Shown: positions 13,303 to 15,384 of the stretch, one piece after another
Layout of the letters: the number at the start of each line of letters is the position of its first letter
Numbering within the stretch: position 1 is the first letter of the stretch
Source of the DNA: DASTYK01 sp964384585
GTDB taxonomy: Bacteria > Gemmatimonadota > Gemmatimonadetes > Longimicrobiales > RSA9
Assembly: GCA_964384585.1 (NCBI GenBank)
Contig: CAYLME010000077.1
Span: 1 to 15,384 of the forward strand
Length of the DNA stretch: 15,384 nt
Direction: 5' to 3'
The notes under the pieces: generated by a model
Databases searched by the model: none
Seen by the model: only the letters and a program-made list of their open reading frames with translations
Told to the model about the DNA's origin: nothing
Program-made: the position numbers and the translations under genes

Positions 13303-15384
13303 ATGGCGGAGCTGGATCTGCTCACTGCGGCGCCCACCACGGTACATCGCCTCGAAAACGGCCTGACGCTGGTCGTGCGCGAGGACCGGCGCAATCCGGT
13401 CGTCGCGATCGTGACGCGGGTGGCCGCCGGCTATTTCGACGAGACCGACGATGTCGTCGGTATCAGCCATGTGCTCGAGCACATGTTCTTCAAGGGCACG
13501 CCCACGCGCGGTCCCGGCGAGATCGGCCGCGCGACGAAGCAGGCGGGCGGCTACCTCAATGCGAGCACGATCTACAACCGCACGCAATACTACACGGTTC
13601 TGCCGTCGGAATCACTGGCGGACGGCATCGCGTTGCAGAGCGACGCGCTGCTCAACGCCGTGATCGACGAGGACGAGCTGCGGCGTGAGCTGCGCGTCAT
13701 CATCGAGGAGGCAAAGCGCAAGCGGGACAACCCTTCTGCGGTTGCCACCGAGTCGCTGTTCGCGTTGATGCACGACCATCACCGCATGCGTCGCTGGCGC
13801 ATCGGCGACGAGACACAGCTGGCCGGCTTCGCGCGCAGCGATGTAGACGGCTTCTACCGCGCATACTACCGCGGGCCGAACGTGGTGCTGAGCGTGGTCG
13901 GCGACGTCGATGCTGATCACGTCATCCACCTGGTCGAGGAGCATTACCGCGCGCTCGACGGCGCGCCGGTCGAACGCGATCGCGGCCCCGCAGAGCCGGA
14001 ACCGACGGGCTTCCGCTATCGCGCACTGCGCGGCGATGTGACGAACACGTGCATGGAATGGGGCTGGCCGACGCCGCCGCTGCTGCACGACGACACGCCT
14101 GCGCTCGACGTCCTGGCGATGGTTCTCGGCCAGGGGCGCGCCAGCCGGCTCTATCGGGCGGTGCGCGACACCGGGCTCGCACACCTCGTCGACGCCGGCA
14201 ACTACACGCCCGAAGACCTCGGTGTCTTCAACGTGTCGCTCGAGACGATGCCGGCGCTCGTGATGCAGGCGCTGCGCGCAAGCGCCGACGTGTTCCGGGC
14301 AGTTTCGGACAGCATCGGCGACGAGGAGGTCGAGCGCGCGCAGACACTCACGCGCACGCGACTGCTCCGCGGCCTGGAGACGGTCGAGGGCCAGGCGAAC
14401 ATGCTCGCCGACTGGCAGGCACTCGGCGACTGGCAGATGGCACGCGAGTACTATGCGCGCAAGCTTGCGACGGATGCACCGGCACTCCGTGCTGCCGCGA
14501 CGCGCTACCTCGTCCCCGACCGCGCGTCGCTGCTCGTATACGCGCCGCGCGACGCAGACCTGCCGGAGAGCACGGACGCGATGGCGACGGCGCTGTTCGA
14601 CGGTGCACCGGCTGTCAGGCCAACGCGAACGGCGGATACCACGACCGTGACTGCATCACCGCGGACGCGGACCGCTGCGCTGGAACGGGAGGAGGACGGC
14701 GTCCGCTTCTACCGCAGCGCGAGCGGCGGCCGCATCGTCGTGTTGCCCCGGCCGGGCTCGGGGCTGGTGTCCATGGCGATTGCCGCGGCGGGCGGATCCT
14801 GTGCGGAGTCGCAGAAGCAGGCCGGCATCACGATGATGCTGGCGCGTACTGCGCTCAGGGGCACGCGCAGTCACAGCGCGGACGCGCTTGCGGAGCGGGT
14901 CGAGTTGCTCGGCGGCAGCATCGGCGCAAGTGTCGCATCCGACGACTTCGGCTGGTCGCTGTCACTGCCGGCGCGCAATGCGGAGGATGGGCTCGCATTG
15001 CTCGCAGAGGCCGCGTTCCATCCGACGCTGCCGGAAGCGGAACTGGAACGCGAGCGCTCACTGACACTCGCCCAGCTCGCGCAGGTGCGCGACGACATGT
15101 ACCGCTATCCCATGCGGCTCTGCCTTGCCGCAGCGTTTCCGCGTCACCCGTACGGTTTCTCGCTCGAGACGCAGGAACAGGCCCTCGCCACGATGACGCG
15201 CGATGACGTCGCCGCATGGCACGCCGACGTGATGAACACGTCGACTGCGTGGTGCTTCGTGGTCGGCGACATCGATGCCGATCGCATTGCGGACTCTGCT
15301 GCATTGCAGCTTGAGGAGGCGCCCACGGCGTCCGCTGACGAACGGTGTGGAGCACCCGTGCGCTGGCCGGAATCGCCGGCGCGC
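13303..15384 (+). CDS. M16 family zinc metallopeptidase, 3' end outside the window
   Basis: The frame is open for 694 residues and runs off the window, so the protein is partial. The first M16 domain carries the inverted zinc motif H56-V-L-E59-H60 (SHVLEHMFFKGT). The third ligand is probably Glu136 in RVIIEEAKRKRDNP, at the family's spacing of about 76. Later features include the substrate-binding region NTCMEWGWPTPP and the GRASRLYRAVRD signature. A second M16 domain starts near 460; its equivalent helix (AGITMMLARTALRGT) lacks HxxEH, as in the inactive half of two-domain M16 proteins. No signal peptide or membrane segment precedes the first domain, and an in-frame TAG at 13225 with no start codon between leaves ATG 13303 (GGAG at 13296) as the start. 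So it is probably cytoplasmic, unlike many periplasmic relatives. Family substrates are peptides. Confidence 0.92.
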   Translation, partial: MAELDLLTAAPTTVHRLENGLTLVVREDRRNPVVAIVTRVAAGYFDETDDVVGISHVLEHMFFKGTPTRGPGEIGRATKQAGGYLNASTIYNRTQYYTVLPSESLADGIALQSDALLNAVIDEDELRRELRVIIEEAKRKRDNPSAVATESLFALMHDHHRMRRWRIGDETQLAGFARSDVDGFYRAYYRGPNVVLSVVGDVDADHVIHLVEEHYRALDGAPVERDRGPAEPEPTGFRYRALRGDVTNTCMEWGWPTPPLLHDDTPALDVLAMVLGQGRASRLYRAVRDTGLAHLVDAGNYTPEDLGVFNVSLETMPALVMQALRASADVFRAVSDSIGDEEVERAQTLTRTRLLRGLETVEGQANMLADWQALGDWQMAREYYARKLATDAPALRAAATRYLVPDRASLLVYAPRDADLPESTDAMATALFDGAPAVRPTRTADTTTVTASPRTRTAALEREEDGVRFYRSASGGRIVVLPRPGSGLVSMAIAAAGGSCAESQKQAGITMMLARTALRGTRSHSADALAERVELLGGSIGASVASDDFGWSLSLPARNAEDGLALLAEAAFHPTLPEAELERERSLTLAQLAQVRDDMYRYPMRLCLAAAFPRHPYGFSLETQEQALATMTRDDVAAWHADVMNTSTAWCFVVGDIDADRIADSAALQLEEAPTASADERCGAPVRWPESPAR

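Noticed and set aside
13066..13587. N-terminal extension of the D-amino-acid aminotransferase up to 13587
   Set aside because: The extension is not homologous to the family, overlaps the M16 gene, and a ribosome-binding site lies before the family-typical start at 13065.
14049..15206. 385-residue plus-strand open frame within the M16 gene
   Set aside because: It overlaps the M16 coding frame, which has zinc-binding and structural motifs throughout; this translation is Arg/Ala-rich noise.

Overview
This is a GC-rich (roughly two-thirds G+C) bacterial chromosome segment, densely packed and without insertion sequences, tRNA, rRNA, CRISPR or phage genes. The mix of an 11-helix NSS symporter, a DUF3618 protein, several exported amide hydrolases and an M16 peptidase would fit Gemmatimonadota or a similar GC-rich environmental phylum. 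That placement is a guess, because no marker gene is present. Long open frames opposite real genes are a by-product of the base composition.

Layout. Bases 157-2578 (+) hold a 3-hydroxyacyl-CoA dehydrogenase and a sodium-dependent NSS-family transporter, separated by a nested inverted repeat and closed by a strong terminator. Bases 2654-4115 hold three genes of unknown function around a 313-base divergent region. The 220-residue protein on the minus strand shares its C-terminal domain with the 98-residue product on the plus strand. That small gene is in the same reading frame as the 58-residue gene before it, separated by one TAG. Bases 4179-5897 hold small envelope-type proteins (a two-helix membrane protein, an SH3-like protein and a DUF3618 protein) and ssb. 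An AI-2E-family permease follows at 6053-7132 (+).

Bases 7233-13065 are the most coherent block. A minus-strand operon encodes a secreted amidohydrolase of the N-acyl-D-amino-acid deacylase family and, with overlapping stop and start codons, a secreted class A beta-lactamase-like serine hydrolase. Diverging from it is a probable lipoprotein of the penicillin/AHL-acylase (Ntn hydrolase) family. Beyond a bidirectional terminator lies a D-amino-acid aminotransferase with the diagnostic D-specific residues. Together they could cleave N-acylated or beta-lactam-like amides outside the cytoplasm and feed released D-amino acids into central metabolism. This link is inferred from neighbourhood and family, not shown. 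The window ends inside a two-domain M16 metallopeptidase gene (13303 onward) with no signal peptide.
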